From positions 1 to 45,091 of the forward strand of contig JAGRLT010000082.1 in assembly GCA_020441665.1 (NCBI GenBank): a stretch of 45,091 bases of DNA. Reading direction: 5' to 3'. Positions 26,388-34,853 of this stretch are shown here, one piece after another (the stretch's first letter is position 1; each line of letters opens with the position of its first letter). A program made the translations under genes and the position numbers. Below the pieces are notes generated by a model. It was not told where the DNA came from and did not search any database. It saw only the letters and a list, made by a program, of their open reading frames with translations. The DNA comes from Nitratireductor sp. (lineage in GTDB: Bacteria > Pseudomonadota > Alphaproteobacteria > Rhizobiales > Rhizobiaceae).

Positions 26388-26816
26388 ATGGCCCATACCC
26401 GCATCCGCAAGTTCAATACCAAGGACACCTATCCCGAGCAGAAGCTCGACAACGATCTCTGCCAGGCCGTGGTCACCCGCGGCGGCAGCACGGTCTGGCT
26501 GCGCGGCCAGTGCCCGCAGAACCTCGATGACGCAAGGAACATCGACAGCCACGATCCCGCCGAGCAGACCCACAAGGTGATGCAGAACATACGGCAGTTG
26601 ATCGAGGAGGCCGGCGGCCGGATGGAGCATCTGGTCAAGGTGGTCGTCTACATCACCGATGTGCGCCATCGCGAGGCGGTCTACCGGACCATGGGCGAAT
26701 ACATCAAGGGCGTCCATCCGGTCTCGACCGGGCTGGTGGTGCAGGCGCTGGCCCGACCCGACTGGCTGGTCGAGATCGATGCTACCGCCGTCATACCCGA
26801 CGAGCCGCAGGCATGA
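26388..26816 (+). CDS. RidA/YjgF-family protein, atypical active site
   Basis: 142 residues from ATG 26388, with GAGG 6-9 nt upstream. Typical RidA fold (VWLRGQCPQNLDD, GGRMEHLVKVVVYITD, WLVEIDATAVIP). RidA deaminates reactive enamine/imine intermediates, relying on an arginine in the P-A-R-T-T segment. Here the corresponding segment reads HPVSTGLVV, with serine at the arginine position, so imine deaminase activity is doubtful and the protein belongs to one of the specialised Rid subfamilies. Likely handles an unstable intermediate of the local pathway. Overlaps the DUF1028 gene by 4 nt. Confidence 0.85.
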   Translation: MAHTRIRKFNTKDTYPEQKLDNDLCQAVVTRGGSTVWLRGQCPQNLDDARNIDSHDPAEQTHKVMQNIRQLIEEAGGRMEHLVKVVVYITDVRHREAVYRTMGEYIKGVHPVSTGLVVQALARPDWLVEIDATAVIPDEPQA

Positions 26817-27487
26817 CCTTCTCGCTCGTAGCCCGCTGCGCCGAGACCGGCATGTTCGGTATCGCCATCGCCTCGTCCTCGCCCGCCGTGGCGGCGCGCT
26901 GTTCGCATGCCAGGGCAGGCGTCGGCGCGGTCGCCTCGCAGAACGTCACCGATCCGGCACTCGGGCCGCTGGCGCTCGACCTGATGGAGGGCGGCATGGC
27001 TGCTGCTGCGGCCATCGAGGAAATCCGCGGCCGGGCGCGCTTCATCGAATACCGCCAGGTGCTTGCCATCGACCGGCATGGCGGAACGGCCATCCATTCC
27101 GGACCCAATGCGCTCGGCATCTGGAGCGAGGCGCGCGGCAGGGATGTCGCCTCGGGCGGCAATCTTCTCGCCGATGATCGCGTGCCGCGGGCTATCGCCG
27201 ATGCGTTCGAGGCGTCGGCCGGCCATCTCGGCGACCGGCTGATCGCCGCCCTGCGCGCCGGCCTTGCCGCCGGCGGCGAGGCCGGGCCGGTGCATTCGGC
27301 CGGCATGAAACTCGTCGACACGGTGGCCTGGCCCGTCGCCGATCTCAGATGTGACTGGACGCAGGACTGCCCGATCGAGGCGGTGGCGGAAGCCTGGCGG
27401 GTCTACAAGCCGCAATTGGCGGCCTATGTGCAGCGCGCGCTCGATCCGCGCGAGGCGCCTTCCTATGGCGTTCCGGGCGACGAATGA
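26813..27487 (+). CDS. DUF1028 family protein
   Basis: 224 residues, full length for DUF1028: MTFSLVARC start, SSSPAVAARCSHARAGVGAVASQNVTDP and GLDLMEGG-like segments, and HSAGM near the C-terminus. The fold resembles Ntn-hydrolases, with the N-terminal Thr/Ser after methionine, but no enzymatic activity is established. DUF1028 genes are frequently found next to RidA and amidohydrolase genes, as here. Starts at ATGA overlapping the RidA-like stop, so the two are translationally coupled. Third and last gene of the plus-strand operon; the next gene is convergent. Confidence 0.85.
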   Translation: MTFSLVARCAETGMFGIAIASSSPAVAARCSHARAGVGAVASQNVTDPALGPLALDLMEGGMAAAAAIEEIRGRARFIEYRQVLAIDRHGGTAIHSGPNALGIWSEARGRDVASGGNLLADDRVPRAIADAFEASAGHLGDRLIAALRAGLAAGGEAGPVHSAGMKLVDTVAWPVADLRCDWTQDCPIEAVAEAWRVYKPQLAAYVQRALDPREAPSYGVPGDE

Positions 27488-27514
27488 CGGAGCGACCCGC
27501 CGCCGGGCGGGCCG

Positions 27515-29206
27515 TCAGCCTTCCCGCGACTGTTCGCGGTGCTGCCGCAGGTCCGCCGCCTTGCGGCCGCGATAGTGCAGGGTCAGTTCGGGTTCGGCAT
27601 CTTCTTCCTCGACCACCCCGATCATCACCCCCTTGCGGCTTTTCGCGCTGCGCCCGGCGACAAGCTTCGCATCGGTGATGGTGGTGCGCTGCGAGGGCCG
27701 TTTCGCCCAGCCATTGAGCTGTTCATACAGCCGATCGACGATCGCCCGGTGCGCGCCGCTGTCGCCGAGATCGGCAAGCTCGCCCGGATCGTTGACGAGG
27801 TCGAACAGCATCGGCCGGAAGCCGCCCTCGAAATGGATCAGCTTCCATTCCCTGGTCGCGACCATGAAGATGCGCGCATCGCGGGTCGAAAGCCCGAGCC
27901 GGGCGGCGGCGGGCCGCATCGAATAGTCGTATTCGCAGATCGCAAAGCCGCGCAGCGCGCCCTGCTGCCGGCCGTGCAGCAGCGGCAGCAGCGACCGGCC
28001 CTCGAGGATATGGCTGAGCGCCGCGGCATCCCCGCCCGCCACGTCGACAAAGGTCGGCACGAGATCGATGCACTCGACCAGTTCGTCGCAGACCGTGCCC
28101 CGTGTGGCATCGGCCTGGCGCGAGGGATCGTAGATAATGAGCGGCACCCGTGTGGCGGCATCGTGGAAAAACGTCTTCTCGCCCATCCAGTGATCGCCGA
28201 GATAGTCGCCGTGATCGGAGGTGAGGACGATCATCGTGTCGTCCATGCGGCCGGTCTCCTCCAGCCAGTTGAACAGCACGCCCATCTGGTCGTCGCATTG
28301 CTTGATGAGCCCCATATAGGCCCGCAGCACCTTCTCCCGCACATCGTCGCGGCTGAACGCCTTCGAGACCGGGGCCTCCATGAAACTGCGATAGACGGGG
28401 TGCGCCCTGTCATATTCGGCCTGACTGCGCACCGGCGCCAGAAACTGGTCCGGCCCGTAAAGCGCGTGATAGGGCGCCGGCACGATATAGGGCCAGTGCG
28501 GCTTGATATAGGACAGGTGACAGCACCAGGGCGCGCTGCCCTGCGCCGCGATGAATTCGATGCCGCGCCGGGTAAGATAGGGCGTCTCGCTGTCGTTTTC
28601 GGCGATATTGGCCGGCAGGTCGGAATTGCCGAGAAACCAGCCGGACAGCACATTGCCCGCATCATCGATGGCCGAATTGGCATGGTCGTGCCAGGGATTG
28701 TCGCCCTCATAGCCGCGCGCGCGCAGATAGGCGTTGTATCTGAGCGCGCCGCGTTCGTCGTAGAACCCGTCCGGCCCCTGCGGCCGCATGCCGTCGTCGC
28801 GCTCGAAGACATCGAAGCCGCATTCGGCGATGCGCGCGCCGATCACGCTGTCCGCTTCGAGGCCGAGCCGCCGCATGCCCTCGGCATCGGCCTCCATATG
28901 GGTCTTGCCGACCAGCCAGCAGCCCATGCCGGCATCGCGCAGATAATCGCCCAGCGTCCGCTCGCCGACCTTGAGCGGCACCAGGTTTCCCGATGCGCCA
29001 TGGGAGTGGACATAGCGCCCGGTATAGGTCGACATCCGCGACGGGCCGCACAGCGGCGACTGGATATAGGCGCGGTCGAAGCGCATCCCGCGCGCCGCCA
29101 GCCGGTCGATATGGGGTGTCGCCAGATGCGGATGGCCATAGCAGCTCAGATAATCCCAGCGAAGCTGGTCGAACATGATGAAGAGGATGTTTTTCGCCCG
29201 TGCCAT
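27515..29206 (-). CDS. Sulfatase-family hydrolase (sulfatase or phosphonate monoester hydrolase)
   Basis: 563 residues of the alkaline phosphatase superfamily. The formylglycine motif C-x-P-S-R is present as SPLCGPSRMSTYTG (C53-R57), with the metal ligand aspartate in MFDQLRWD and the distal TSDHGDYLGDH site, so it needs a formylglycine-generating enzyme (not in the window). The layout resembles choline-sulfatase and rhizobial phosphonate monoester hydrolase; the two cannot be separated reliably by eye. No signal peptide, so cytoplasmic. Convergent to the DUF1028 gene and 193 nt behind the decarboxylase gene; choline-O-sulfate would fit the neighbouring betaine-like pathway but this is inference. 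Confidence 0.85.
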   Translation of the reverse strand: MARAKNILFIMFDQLRWDYLSCYGHPHLATPHIDRLAARGMRFDRAYIQSPLCGPSRMSTYTGRYVHSHGASGNLVPLKVGERTLGDYLRDAGMGCWLVGKTHMEADAEGMRRLGLEADSVIGARIAECGFDVFERDDGMRPQGPDGFYDERGALRYNAYLRARGYEGDNPWHDHANSAIDDAGNVLSGWFLGNSDLPANIAENDSETPYLTRRGIEFIAAQGSAPWCCHLSYIKPHWPYIVPAPYHALYGPDQFLAPVRSQAEYDRAHPVYRSFMEAPVSKAFSRDDVREKVLRAYMGLIKQCDDQMGVLFNWLEETGRMDDTMIVLTSDHGDYLGDHWMGEKTFFHDAATRVPLIIYDPSRQADATRGTVCDELVECIDLVPTFVDVAGGDAAALSHILEGRSLLPLLHGRQQGALRGFAICEYDYSMRPAAARLGLSTRDARIFMVATREWKLIHFEGGFRPMLFDLVNDPGELADLGDSGAHRAIVDRLYEQLNGWAKRPSQRTTITDAKLVAGRSAKSRKGVMIGVVEEEDAEPELTLHYRGRKAADLRQHREQSREG

Positions 29207-29399
29207 GCACCACCTCTAGGCAATTTTTGCCGGAAGTGGAATGCGAGATCGAAAGGCCGCCCGAACCTCCATGGGACAGAGGGTTGGGGCAGACGGGCGG
29301 TGCTTCCGCCGTGAGGGTCTCGTTGGTGCCGAAGCCGGACAAGTTCCTTGGACCGCATTGCCGGCGGTCTGTTCGGGCTGCCAACCTGTAACGAGACCA

Positions 29400-30872
29400 T
29401 CACGAATTGACGGCACCCATTGCGGGTTGCGCCAGAAGGTCCTCGCAAGCAGGCGTGTCCGGGCGCCGCATCTCGATCGTCGGCCAGATTTCCTCGATCC
29501 GGTCGGCGAGCGCTTCGACATTCTCGAAACCCGCATTCTGCGAGATCACCGACAGCCTGAGGACGCTGCGCCCTTTCCACTGGGCCGGGCGCACGAAGAG
29601 CCGCCGCTCGGCGTTCAGCCGGTCGGCCAGGGCCGAAATCTTCCAATGCTCATTGCGCCGGTCGCGGCAGCCGATGACGACCTGGTTGAGGTCGACCCGA
29701 TTCACGACCGTAAGCCCGTCATTCCGACGGACACGATCGGCCAGGTGCGCCGCCGCCGCGCAGTGGCGATCGACCAGCGTGGCGACGCCCCTGCGGCCGA
29801 GGCTGCGCAGGACCGCCCAGGCGGCGAAACCTTGCGCCCGTCTCGACAGGCCGGGCGTCAAGGAAGACGGATTGCGCCCGTCTTCTTCGTCGCAGTTGAG
29901 ATAGCCTGCCGTCTTCTGCATTGCGCGCCGATGAGCATCGCGATGCCGGACGATGGCAAAGCCGGATTCATAAGGCAGCTGTATCCATTTGTGTCCGTCG
30001 ACCGACCAGCTGTCGGCAAGCTCCGCCCCGACTGTCAGTCCCTTGCGGACCGCCGAAGCGCGCGCCCAGAGCCCGAAGGCGCCATCGACATGCATCCATG
30101 CACCATGGGACCGCGCCAGCGCCGCGATCTCGGCCAGGGGCTCGAACCCGCCGGAATTGATATGGCCGGCCTGGGCCAGGACGATCTTCGGCCCGCCGCT
30201 GCGGGCCATGGCATTGGCGAGATCGGCCGGGCGCATCAGCCCGGCGCTGTCGGACGAAAGTTTGTGGAAGTTCGCCTCGCCAAAGCCCAGTTGCCGCAGG
30301 GCGGCGTAATTGGTCACATGGGCGTCGTCGCTGAGGAAGATATGGACCTTCGGCGCGCCTTGAAGCCCCTCGGCCTCGACATCGTGGCCGAAGCGCCTCA
30401 GCACTTCGCCGCGCGCGGCGGCAAGGCCGACAAAGGCGGCCATGGTCGCGCCGCCGACAAAGCCGACCGAGCTTTCACGCGGCAGGTCGAGCAGTTCCAG
30501 CAGCCAGGCCTCGACCGCCTCCTCGGCAATCGCGGCGGCTGGCGAGGCCTGGTAGATCGCCGCATTCTGCCCCCAGGCCGAGGTCAGCCAGTCGGCGGCG
30601 ACACCGACCAGGTTCGACCCGCCCATGACCCAGGCATAGAAGTTCGGATCGGTATTGCCGACCAGCCCTGGTTCGGCCGCCGCGATCAGCGCGTCGATCA
30701 CCTCTGCGCCGGGAATGCCCTTGTCGGTCAGCGGCAGGCAGAACCGGTTCCTGAGCGCCGCCGCTGAGGCCGAGGGGCTGATCGGATGGGTTCCGCCTCG
30801 CCAGGCCCGCGCATAGCTCGCCGCGCGGGTCAGGACGTCGGTCGGCAGGGGATCGGTTCTGTTCGGTATCAT
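29400..30872 (-). CDS. Group II PLP-dependent decarboxylase
   Basis: 490 residues from ATG 30870-30872, with GGAGAGG nearby. Aspartate aminotransferase-fold decarboxylase: GGATMAAFVGLAAAR, histidine stacking residue in DDAHVTNYAAL (H185), D263 in HVDGAFG and the Schiff-base lysine in SVDGHKWIQLPY (K295). Relatives decarboxylate glutamate, aspartate, aromatic amino acids or cysteine sulfinate; substrate specificity is not readable here. Last gene of a five-gene operon (OsmC, flavin monooxygenase, OsmC, CysK::glutaredoxin, decarboxylase), 13 nt behind the fusion gene, so a sulfur-amino-acid substrate is an attractive guess. Confidence 0.87.
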   Translation of the reverse strand: MIPNRTDPLPTDVLTRAASYARAWRGGTHPISPSASAAALRNRFCLPLTDKGIPGAEVIDALIAAAEPGLVGNTDPNFYAWVMGGSNLVGVAADWLTSAWGQNAAIYQASPAAAIAEEAVEAWLLELLDLPRESSVGFVGGATMAAFVGLAAARGEVLRRFGHDVEAEGLQGAPKVHIFLSDDAHVTNYAALRQLGFGEANFHKLSSDSAGLMRPADLANAMARSGGPKIVLAQAGHINSGGFEPLAEIAALARSHGAWMHVDGAFGLWARASAVRKGLTVGAELADSWSVDGHKWIQLPYESGFAIVRHRDAHRRAMQKTAGYLNCDEEDGRNPSSLTPGLSRRAQGFAAWAVLRSLGRRGVATLVDRHCAAAAHLADRVRRNDGLTVVNRVDLNQVVIGCRDRRNEHWKISALADRLNAERRLFVRPAQWKGRSVLRLSVISQNAGFENVEALADRIEEIWPTIEMRRPDTPACEDLLAQPAMGAVNS

Positions 30873-30885
30873 GGTCCTCTCCACC

Positions 30886-32391
30886 CTACCTTGGATGCAT
30901 CCAGCTCGGCAGGAACCCGTACGGGTTGGCGGTCTTCGTCGCGTCGAAGGTGAGGCCGAGAGCGGCGAGCCTTTCGGCCATCGACCCGTCCTTGAAGGCG
31001 TCGAAGGTATCCGTCGCCCCGCCGATATGCTCGCCGCCGACAAAGATCTGCGGGATGGTCGGGGCGCCAGCCCTGACGCCCAGCGCGGCCCTGAGATCGC
31101 CGCCGAGATTGTCCTTCTGCATCGCCGCCGAGTCGAGTTCGATCGCATGATAGGGCAGGCCCGCGGCAGCAAAGAGCTTGCGCACCGACCAGCTGAATTC
31201 GCACCATTCAAGGACGAACATCACCACGGGATGCTGCTCCACGATGTCCGCGATCATCCTTGCGGCTTCGGGTTTGCAGGTCGGGGCCGCGGCAGGGGCG
31301 GCAGGGGCGGCCGGTGCCGGGCTGTCGAAACGCGCGCCGGGCGTCGATCGCGACAGTGCGGTCTCCTCCTCGCTCATATCTGCCTCGATCCCCTCGAACA
31401 GGACGGTGGACATATAGCGCTCGCCCGTATCGGGCAGCATGGCGACGATACGCGATCCCCTGGGGGCGGTTTTCGCAACCTCGAGCGCCGCGGCGAAGGT
31501 CGCGCTGCCGCTGATGCCGCAGAAGATGCCCTCCTGTGCCGCAAGGTCGCGCGCCGCCTGCAGGGCGGCGTTGCCGGCGACCGGCTGGAACTGGTCGATC
31601 GCACCGGCGTCGACGGCATCCTCGGCGAGCTTAGCGATGAAGTCCGGCGACCAGCCCTGCATCAGATGCGGGCGGAACGTCGGGTGGCTGGCCGGGCGGC
31701 CCGCCGCGTCGCGTTCCTGCCGGATTCCGCTTTGCAGCATCGGCACGTTGTCGGGCTCGGCCACGACAATGCGCGTTGCGGGGCATTCGGCGCGCAGGAC
31801 GCGGGAAACGCCCTTGAGCGTGCCGCCGGTGCCGAAGCCCGTTACCCAGTAGTCCGGGCCCTGCCCGCCAAAGGCATCGATGAGTTCCCGTGCGGTGGTG
31901 CGGGAATGCATGTCGGCATTGGCTTCGTTGTCGAACTGGCGGGCGAGAAACCAGCCATGTTCGCGGGCCAGTTCCTCGGCTTTGGCGAGCATCCCCGTGC
32001 CTTTCTGCGCGGCCGGCGTCAGCACGACCTTGGCGCCCAGGAAGCGCATCAGCTTGCGCCGCTCGACGCTGAAGCTTTCGGCCATGGTCACGACCAGCGG
32101 GTAGCCCTTGGCAGCGCAGACCAGCGCAAGACCGATCCCGGTATTGCCCGATGTCGCCTCGATCACGGTCTGGCCGGGCTTCAGCGCGCCGGAAGCCTCG
32201 GCTGCCTCGATGGCCGCCAGGGCGAAACGGTCCTTGACCGAACCGCCGGGATTGAACGCTTCAAGCTTGACGTAAAGCTCGATCCCCTCGGGTGCGAGCC
32301 GGTTGATGCGGACGACCGGCGTATCGCCGATCGTCTCGAGGATGGAGCCGCGCAGCAGCGGGGCGGCCTGGAGGGCGGGTTTCATGAGCAT
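30886..32391 (-). CDS. Cysteine synthase-glutaredoxin fusion protein
   Basis: 501 residues. Domain 1 (about 10-335) is a CysK/cystathionine-beta-synthase-type PLP enzyme: NPGGSVKDR with K53, ATSGNTG phosphate/substrate loop (79-85), GTGGTLKGV (187-195) and a GISGS cofactor loop. An alanine/proline-rich linker (about 350-375) leads to domain 2, a glutaredoxin (about 385-485) with active site C397-E-F-S400, a cis-proline loop TIP and a GG glutathione-binding turn. The fused pair suggests channelling of sulfide, persulfide or glutathione-bound sulfur into a beta-replacement reaction (inference). C-E-F-S is a monothiol-type variant of CPYC/CGFS. Start at ATG 32391; an in-frame ATG at 32385 is the alternative. 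Confidence 0.9.
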   Translation of the reverse strand: MLMKPALQAAPLLRGSILETIGDTPVVRINRLAPEGIELYVKLEAFNPGGSVKDRFALAAIEAAEASGALKPGQTVIEATSGNTGIGLALVCAAKGYPLVVTMAESFSVERRKLMRFLGAKVVLTPAAQKGTGMLAKAEELAREHGWFLARQFDNEANADMHSRTTARELIDAFGGQGPDYWVTGFGTGGTLKGVSRVLRAECPATRIVVAEPDNVPMLQSGIRQERDAAGRPASHPTFRPHLMQGWSPDFIAKLAEDAVDAGAIDQFQPVAGNAALQAARDLAAQEGIFCGISGSATFAAALEVAKTAPRGSRIVAMLPDTGERYMSTVLFEGIEADMSEEETALSRSTPGARFDSPAPAAPAAPAAAPTCKPEAARMIADIVEQHPVVMFVLEWCEFSWSVRKLFAAAGLPYHAIELDSAAMQKDNLGGDLRAALGVRAGAPTIPQIFVGGEHIGGATDTFDAFKDGSMAERLAALGLTFDATKTANPYGFLPSWMHPR

Positions 32392-32423
32392 GTCCTGATG
32401 TCCTTCTGGTTGGGTATGGGGGA

Positions 32424-32993
32424 TCACGCGGCCGGAATGGCTTGCGGGGCCGCGATCATGTGAACTTCGTGGTGAACGATCTGGGCGTCGCGCAGCGCGA
32501 GGTACCAGGGGTCCTGCGACAGGGCGCGATCGACGAGGCTTCGGACGGTGGCGCGGTCCTCGTCGGTGTCGATCTCGATCCGGATCCGCGATTCCAGCGG
32601 TGCTGCCGTGCGCGCACTCAGCCCCATCAGTGCCGCGTCGTCGAAATCGCATTCGATCCCGACATCGACCGAGCGGAATGCGAGCCCCTCGCGCGCCGCC
32701 ATCATCTTCACGCCGATGCCGACGCATCCGACGATGGCCGCACGGGCGAAGAAGCCCGGGCTCGGCCCGTTGGCGTCGCCGCCCATGCCGGGCCCCATGT
32801 CGAGGGTGGCGTGGAACCTGCCCTGCGCGACGTGGCAGGTCAGTCCCTCCTCGATCCGCCCGGTTGTCACCAGCGTGCTGCAGGCGGCATCGGGGTCCTG
32901 CCGCATCCGTTCGATCACGGCGGTCTGTGCCTGCCGGACCACGGCGTCCCGCGCGGGAAGCGCTCCGGCATCGATTTCAGGTTTCAGAGTCAT
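32424..32993 (-). CDS. OsmC-family protein, single cysteine conserved
   Basis: 189 residues with the OsmC/Ohr fold: N-terminal helix, then GRIEEGLTCHVAQGRFHATLDMGPGMGGD and the central helix with C90 (ARAAIVGCVGIGVKMMA) at the peroxidatic position. The second cysteine found in peroxide-reducing OsmC/Ohr (C-P-x-S/T) is missing: the segment reads LRDAQIVHHEV. Classical thiol peroxidase activity with intramolecular disulfide is therefore unlikely; it may use an external thiol such as the downstream glutaredoxin domain (inference). Lies 12 nt after the flavin monooxygenase gene and 32 nt before the fusion gene. Confidence 0.85.
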   Translation of the reverse strand: MTLKPEIDAGALPARDAVVRQAQTAVIERMRQDPDAACSTLVTTGRIEEGLTCHVAQGRFHATLDMGPGMGGDANGPSPGFFARAAIVGCVGIGVKMMAAREGLAFRSVDVGIECDFDDAALMGLSARTAAPLESRIRIEIDTDEDRATVRSLVDRALSQDPWYLALRDAQIVHHEVHMIAAPQAIPAA

Positions 32994-33005
32994 GGGCGTT
33001 TCCTT

Positions 33006-34241
33006 TCAGGCCGCCGAGCGGTCGCGGGTGCGGACAATGTGATCGGCAAGGGCGGCGGCATCGGCGCCGACGCCGTCGATGAGGGCCGAGTTGCGCCGTC
33101 TCTGGAAGGGCAGGCCGAGGACGTAGAGGCCCGGCGCGACGATGCCCTGGTCGTGGCACAGCCGACCCTTCCGGTCGAAGACCGGCATATGCAGCCAGCG
33201 ATAGTCGGGCCGGAATCCCGTTGCCCAGAGGATGGTCCGGACCTGCCCGCGGGCAAGGTCGAGCATCAGGCGAGGTGCTGCCGGACAGGCCGTTGCGGCA
33301 AAGCGTTCGACCGGGCCGAGCCCGCCGGTGCCGCGTTCCCCGGCCCAGGCGTCGAGCGTCTCGAGCAGCCGGTTCATCTTCAGGTCCGACAGCGCGCAAT
33401 GGTTGGCCAGCGCACCGGAGAAGAGCGCCGTCCCGTCGCGGATGGCGCTGAGGCGGCCGGTAATCTCGACCCCTTGCTCGGCAAGGCTGTTCAGGTCGCA
33501 GAAGCGCTGCGCGTGGGAGCCGACGAGCTGCAGTGAGGGAACCCGTCGCGCGCGCTCGATGTCGTCGATCTCGTCGGGCCGCTGGGTGTGAATGCCCGCC
33601 CGGTCCATCCACCACTGGATGTCGCGGCCTCGATAGTGGCGCGGCATGCGGATATGTTCGCCGGCGGAAAGGAACACCTCATGTCCGGCGGCCCGGATTT
33701 CGGCGGCCAGCTGGACGCCGCTCGCCGAAGCGCCGACGACGAGGACGCCGCCCGGCGCAAGCTGGCCGGGATTGCGGTAGTCGAGCGCGGTGATCTGTGC
33801 GATCTGCTGCGGCACGTCTGCCGCCAGCGCGGGGATGGCGGCGATGTTGCAGGCTCCGCTGGCCAGAACCAGCGCGTCGCAGTGCCAGTCGCCCCGGTCG
33901 GTGACGACGTCATAGCCGTTGCCCTGTGCCGTGACCGAGAGAACGCGGGTGCGCTCCTCGACCGGCGCCTTGCTGGCGGCGGCGTAGCCGGTGAGGAAAT
34001 CGATGACCTGCGGCATCGACATGAAGCCGTCCGGGTCGTCACCCCGATAGGCATGGCCGGGCAGCCGGCTTTGCCAGTTCGGGGTAAGCAGCCGCAGGCT
34101 GTCCCACCGCTCATGCCGCCAGGAATTCGCGATCTCTCCGCGCTCCAGCACGACATGGGGAAGGTTGCGGTCCGACAGGGAGCGGCTCATCGCGAGGCCG
34201 GCCTGGCCGGCGCCGATAATGAGGGTTGCGATGTGTTTCAC
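33006..34241 (-). CDS. Flavin-containing monooxygenase-like oxidoreductase (CzcO type)
   Basis: 411 residues with an N-terminal FAD site GAGQAG (10-15), the NSWRHERWDSLRLLTPNW block typical of FMO/CzcO-like proteins, a second dinucleotide site VVGASASGVQLAAE around residue 175 for NADPH, and the ATGFRPDY motif near residue 350. It should oxidise a nucleophilic N or S atom using NADPH and O2. In the operon it sits between two OsmC genes and upstream of CysK::Grx and a decarboxylase, so an organosulfur substrate is plausible but unproven. No signal peptide. Confidence 0.87.
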   Translation of the reverse strand: MKHIATLIIGAGQAGLAMSRSLSDRNLPHVVLERGEIANSWRHERWDSLRLLTPNWQSRLPGHAYRGDDPDGFMSMPQVIDFLTGYAAASKAPVEERTRVLSVTAQGNGYDVVTDRGDWHCDALVLASGACNIAAIPALAADVPQQIAQITALDYRNPGQLAPGGVLVVGASASGVQLAAEIRAAGHEVFLSAGEHIRMPRHYRGRDIQWWMDRAGIHTQRPDEIDDIERARRVPSLQLVGSHAQRFCDLNSLAEQGVEITGRLSAIRDGTALFSGALANHCALSDLKMNRLLETLDAWAGERGTGGLGPVERFAATACPAAPRLMLDLARGQVRTILWATGFRPDYRWLHMPVFDRKGRLCHDQGIVAPGLYVLGLPFQRRRNSALIDGVGADAAALADHIVRTRDRSAA

Positions 34242-34286
34242 GGTGCTTGCTCCTGTCGGACCGGCCAGAACCTGAAAGGCTCCGGG

Positions 34287-34853
34287 TCAGGCAACCGTCA
34301 CGTTGACGGCGGTCGGGTTGGTGAGGATGTCGAATACGGCCGAGCGCTTCTGCGACTGGGCAACCAGCGCGCGGATTTCCTCGGCAGTCGCGTCGGCGTC
34401 GATCTCGAAGCGGACGCGGATGGCGGAAAAGCCGTTGCGGACCTCCGGGTCCATGCCGAGAATGCCGCGCACGTCGATGTCGCCTTCAACCATGGCGCGC
34501 ATGCGGTGCAGCTGGATGCCGCGATGCTGGGCGACGGCGGCCACGCCGCCGGTAAGGCAGCTTGCGAGGGCGGCCAGCACGATCTCCGGCGGGGTCGGGG
34601 CGCGATCGGCGGCGGCAAAGACTTCCGGATGATCGCTGTCGATGCGGAATGTCTCCTTGCGCTCCTGATCCTGGCCGAGGCCGAAATAGCCGTTGATCGT
34701 ATTGGTGCTGTAGGTGCCTTCCTTCCAGTCGCAGGTGCTGCCGAAGGTGAAGGCTGCTGCCTCGGGCATCTGTTCGAATGCGCCGCGCGCACCGATCAGG
34801 GCTTCGGTATTGACGCCGTTCGAGATGGGCTTGGTCATCGTGGAGGTCTGCAT
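34287..34853 (-). CDS. OsmC-family protein, first gene of the redox operon
   Basis: 188 residues, OsmC fold. C99 lies in the central helix (IVLAALASCLTGGVAAVAQHRG), equivalent to the peroxidatic cysteine. The second cysteine is replaced: KRSAVFDILTNPTAVNV has serine where CPVxD-type cysteine is expected. The same loss is seen in the OsmC paralogue at 32424, so both differ from peroxide reductases and could act as acyl-thiol or adduct-handling proteins. C41 is extra. First gene of the minus-strand operon, divergent from the winged-helix/TPR regulator. Confidence 0.85.
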   Translation of the reverse strand: MQTSTMTKPISNGVNTEALIGARGAFEQMPEAAAFTFGSTCDWKEGTYSTNTINGYFGLGQDQERKETFRIDSDHPEVFAAADRAPTPPEIVLAALASCLTGGVAAVAQHRGIQLHRMRAMVEGDIDVRGILGMDPEVRNGFSAIRVRFEIDADATAEEIRALVAQSQKRSAVFDILTNPTAVNVTVA

